Assembly (NCBI GenBank): GCA_028554755.1
Contig: JAPTOF010000003.1
Coordinates: 21,016,501-21,080,500, forward strand
Direction of reading: 5' to 3'
Origin: Cordia subcordata
Lineage: Eukaryota > Streptophyta > Magnoliopsida > Boraginales > Cordiaceae
Length of the DNA stretch: 64,000 bases
Of this stretch, positions 60,311-64,000 are shown one piece after another. A model generated the notes under the pieces. That model worked only from the letters and a program-made list of their open reading frames with translations. It did not search any database and was not told where the DNA came from. The number at the start of each line of letters is the position of its first letter. Within the stretch, counting starts at the first letter, position 1. The position numbers were made by a program, and so were the translations under genes.

Positions 60311-60635
60311 TCACTAAATTGGAGGAGTTTCATATTCTCATTAGTCGTATCTGAAAGAGGGCTATTTTTCTGCCCAATGTAGATACTGTTTTATAAGGAT
60401 TTCTGGAGAAATCCACAGTAAATTGTTTTTGCTACTTGATATATTTATACATCACCAGTCATAGTTAAAGTTTCGTTTGCTGATATCATAACCAGAAAGC
60501 ACCCAAGTAAATCAAAGTCAAAACTCTTCTATAGTTTTCCCATCTCAATATCTTCTTTGTTATAAATTTTTCTCCAATGTATTCCTGCAAAGATGCTAAA
60601 TTTTTAAAAATAATGTACCAATTGTTTGGTAAACT

Positions 60636-61505
60636 TCTTTCTCCCTTTCTCTTCTTTTTGAATGTTAAAAATTTATTGAAAGAGCATCAGGGTGGTGCAT
60701 CCCAAAAACAAAAACCTATATTTACAAACTATTTACAAAATCTCATATTAACATCATAATTACAAGATACCCCAATCCTGAAAGCCTAGCGGTGGAGCCA
60801 ATTATGTATAAAAAAGCAATCTCAATCTCCTTCCCCTCAAAAGATCTTCTATTATATTCCTTCTGAAGAGACCAAATAATAGACAGAGATGTTATTCGAT
60901 TTTTCTTCTCTCTAGCCACTTTAATCATGCCCCAAGCCTTAACTCATCACAAAAAGACTAGGCAGTAACCCACTGGATATCAGAATGTTAGAAGCCATCT
61001 CCAATAAACTCCTAGCCCAGGTACAAGTGATAAGAAGATGATCAACTAATTCCAGATGATCTATACGCAAATTGCATCTGTTAGCAACAAACTGCCCCCT
61101 TTTCTGAAGATTGTCAATAGTGAGAATTTTCCCCCAAGTCAATTCCCAAGCAAAGAAAGCAAGTCTCAAAGGGGCCAAAGACTTTCAAATATCTTTACAA
61201 GGGAAAGAAACATAAGCATCAGTTACATCCCTACTGGCTGCAGCTTGGTAAAAGGACTTCACCGTGAAGGAACCGTTTTTCATCAAATTCCAATTAACTT
61301 TATCTTCCCTTGCTGCTATAACAAAACACCTAAATAAACAGCCACAACAGTATTGGTCTCCCTACGTAAAGGCACTTCCCACACAGCATTACCAACATTC
61401 CACCACCCTCAGGAGTTAATAATAGTTTATATCTCACTAAAGCAAACAGATTTAAGAAAAGGTCTTCCAAAGTAGAGGTCAAAGTCACATTCCATTCATC
61501 AAACC
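60636..61505 (-). mobile_element. 5'-truncated L1-type LINE fragment 2 in CHR4 intron
   Basis: Minus strand 61178-60939 reads LRLAFFAWELTWGKILTIDN and NRCNLRIDHLELVDHLLITC, the zf-RVT domain at the end of plant L1 RT proteins; 60928-60743 follows with YNRRSFEGKEIE, the typical LINE C-terminus. The 3' end near 60640 is A/G-rich. Same orientation as fragment 1 and as CHR4. Confidence 0.8.
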
Positions 61506-61604
61506 AAAAAAAAAAAAAAAGTATCCCAGTGATTCAGCAAACTTCACAAAATATAGAGAAAAGCAATGAACTAGAAGAGTTGCTGAAAGGAAGAAACTCC
61601 TCAC

Positions 61605-61762
61605 CTTACTCGCAGAAGCCTGTCCCACTCATTTTCTTCATTAGTAGCAGTCAAAGTTTCGTCTTTCTTTTCAGAATTTTGAGCACTCAAATCATCAATC
61701 AAGAGAGGAACTGATGCTGTTACAGCTTGTTCTTCTGCTTGATCATCATTCCACTCCACAGA
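61605..61762 (-). CDS. CHR4: CHR4, exon after the helicase
   Basis: 158 bp. Acceptor TTTTTTCCCAAG, donor AGTAAG-GTGAGG. Reads SVEWNDDQAEEQ to NEENEWDRLLRV; EWDRLLR continues into RWEKYQ in the next exon through a split Arg codon. The downstream intron (2.83 kb) holds two LINE fragments. Confidence 0.92.
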
Positions 61763-62141
61763 CTTGGGAAAAAAATGAAAATGAAACATCAGACACACAA
61801 GAATCTACTAAGCTGTTATTTTGGCTTTGTAATATTCATCAAAATTACAGCTCTAGCAACATAGCTCGTGACCAATCACGGCAGCGAATCACGAATATAA
61901 GCATGTGTTCTGAAGCAATACAACACAATCACTAAAAGACTGAAGCTTCAAACATATAATTAACAAAAGCATGCCAAACCATAACAGTTTATTATATGTT
62001 TGAAGTTTCAACCATCCAATACATCACAATCCAGCTTACAAAACTATGTTCTAATATGTCAGAGACTTTGACAAAGATCTTCAGGAAAGGGATTGGAAAG
62101 TAAGGGTTCACTTATAGATGACTTAAGAAACTATATCATAC

Positions 62142-64000
62142 CTTCACAGAACCAAGCATATCATTTTCTGACTCTGCTTCAGCATTACTAGGTGAGCCTG
62201 CCTGGAGGTTTGAACGGTCAAGCAACTTTGCAATAGCATTTTCATCCCACACAATCTTATTGCTGCTCTCTGTACACTTGTCTTCATAAACATCCCCAAG
62301 GCAACCAGTCCTCCTTTTATGTTTCTGCTCTGTTTCTGCATTATTATCATTTTCACCAGTATCTTTCCTTGCCATGGTAGAAGAATCACTAAAAAGTTCT
62401 TCTGTTCCCCATCGTATAATATCTTCCACCTCTTTCTGGGATCCAGACTTGTTCACAAAAAGTTGATCAAGCATCAGCTTCTTCTTTGCAAGCTGCAAGA
62501 TGCGTTCTTCAACACTAGCACGAACAAAAAGCCTGTACACGAGAAGCCTATTAGATTGCCCAATTCGATGCGCTCGATTCATTGCCTGGATATCTGCATG
62601 TGGATTAAAGTCAGAATCATAAATAATGACAGTATCAGCTGTCGCCAAATTGATCCCAAGGCCACAAGAGCGAGTTGATAACAGAAATACAAATCGACTT
62701 TTGTCTTGGTTAAAACGCGCAATTGCCACTTGACGATCAGCCACAGAAACAGAACCGTCAACCCTCTCAAAGGTCTTGGGCCCAAATTCAATTGTCAAAT
62801 AATCCTCAAGAATATCAAGGAGCTTGGTCATTTGTGAAAAAATAAGTACTCTATGGCCCTCTTTATGTAAAGCCTTAAGCATTGAATGAAGCAGAGTCAA
62901 TTTTGCTGAAGCCTTTATCCTCATTTCATGAAGGAATTCCACCGATCCAGACTCAGGCTCAGTCCCTGGTATGAGATAGGGATGGTTGCAAACTTTTCTT
63001 AACTGCATCACTATATTCAGCATCGATTTCTGTGCAACCCCTTTCCCAATATTGCGTAGAATGTGATAGTTCTTTGTAAGCATTGCGCGGTAATATTCTG
63101 CCTGAATAGATGACAACTCAACAGGGACAAGTCGTTCAGTCTTGGGGGGGATATTCTGCATGGCATCTTTTTTCAGCCTCCGAAGCATATGTGGGGCAAC
63201 AAGTTTCTTCAGCTCCTCCACTTTTTCAGCAGTTGTGAGATCATCAAACTTCTCTTCAAATGAAGACAAAGAAGGAAATGAAGCCGGTTGCAAAAAATTT
63301 AGCAAGTTATACATCTCACCAATATTATTTTGAAGTGGAGTACCAGTGAGCAGCACACGGTGTTGGAAAGAAAATGTATTGAGCAAACTGAAAAGCTTAC
63401 TCTCAGAATTTTTCAGACGGTGTCCCTCATCAACCACAAGAACCTCCCAAGGTATAGCACGTAGATGCACAGCATCAGCAAGAACCATCTCATATGTAGT
63501 TAAAAGAACATTAAATTTATACGGAGCAGCTTTCTTGTTCAATCTATCTGGATCACTGGCATGCCACTCGTGTTGCCTAATTATGGTCCTTGCCTTTGCA
63601 GATCCATGATACTCCACAACGTTAAGGTCAGGAGCCCACAATGCAAACTCAGACATCCAGTTCGGCATTGTGGTAAGAGGAACCAACACTAAACAAGGCA
63701 ATGTTATCTTGAACTCTAAATATAGAGATTCTATAAAAGCACAAGCTGATATGGTTTTCCCCAGTCCCATCTCATCAGCAAGTATCACATTTTTGGACTT
63801 ATGCCAGCATTTCCGCAACCAGTTTAGTGCTTCGAGCTGATGTGGATATAATGAACCTCCTTTGAGCTCTTTAGGCTGCTCAGTGAGAGTAACTATCTCA
63901 GTTTGTTTAACTGCACTTCTCTTTATTGAATCATTGTCAGTAGTATCTTTCTCCAAAGCTTGGTGTTCAAAATGATTAAACAAATCAATCAAATGGGATG
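62142..64000 (-). CDS. CHR4: CHR4, SNF2 helicase exon (runs off the window)
   Basis: Open to the window edge with no start visible, so the N-terminal PHD finger and chromodomains of the family lie beyond. In order: QPKELKGGSLYPHQLEALNWL; Walker A DEMGLGKT at 63753-63776; TTYEMV; the DEAH-box variant DEGH; LLTGTPLQNN; PHMLRRLKKD; then the C-lobe with VLIFSQMT, RVDGSV, STRSCGLGINLATADTVI and AMNRAHRIGQ. These ATPase motifs are complete. Downstream is VEDIIRWGTEELF, then an acidic linker to LGSVK at donor AAG-GTATGA. CHR4/PKR1 is a nuclear CHD3-type nucleosome remodeller acting in plant development. Confidence 0.96.

Noticed and set aside
62319..63609. Plus-strand open frames opposite the helicase exon
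   Set aside because: Shadows of the SNF2 coding strand.
1..64000. CRISPR arrays, operons, phage or integrated virus genes
   Set aside because: No regular spaced repeats and no such genes; intron-containing plant genes dominate. The LTR elements are Copia-type retrotransposons without envelope genes.

Overview
This is nuclear DNA of a flowering plant, almost certainly a eudicot. The evidence is GT-AG introns of plant type, a plant LRR receptor kinase, a plant-specific CHD3-type remodeller (CHR4), Copia, LINE, SINE and MITE insertions, and AT-rich spacers. No organelle, bacterial or viral genes were seen. The species cannot be named from the sequence alone.

Layout, left to right. (1) 1-3060 is the flank of one unit of a local segmental duplication. 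It is followed by a mitochondrial ribosomal protein L12 pseudogene (3270-3696) and a long-TIR element (4571-6343). (2) 8.3-16.5 kb holds a decayed tandem cluster of LRR-XII (FLS2/EFR/Xa21-type) receptor kinases. One good 5' exon (8772-9387) and two good 3' exons (14057-16051, 16168-16535) survive, with three broken partial copies between them. The good exons join in frame into a 992-residue receptor if a 4.67-kb intron is spliced. (3) 17-30 kb is transposon territory: a MITE with an internal minisatellite, a 1.6-kb long-TIR element, a degenerate Copia element (21398-29300) with PBS, PPT and both LTRs, and two copies of a composite Mutator-like MITE with perfect 9-bp target duplications. (4) 30.4-44.4 kb contains three direct tandem units of a small plant gene on the minus strand: a pseudogene with two stops (30674-31033), a truncated copy with a poly-Asn expansion (34322-34573) and an intact 139-residue copy (40439-40858). 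The flank at 1-3060 is a fourth unit whose gene should lie just left of the window. (5) 45.9-50.1 kb carries a SINE with a 16-bp target duplication and a small gag-only Copia-type element (TR-GAG) on the minus strand, split by a solo LTR. (6) 53335 to the window edge is the 3' half of CHR4 on the minus strand, six exons, with two LINE fragments in its largest intron.

The window has three host gene systems: a cell-surface immune-type receptor locus in birth-and-death decay, a tandem small-protein family, and one conserved single-copy-type chromatin remodeller. Nothing in the sequence links them functionally. The rest is layered mobile elements, and several insertions can be ordered in time from nesting and from empty sites in paralogous units.
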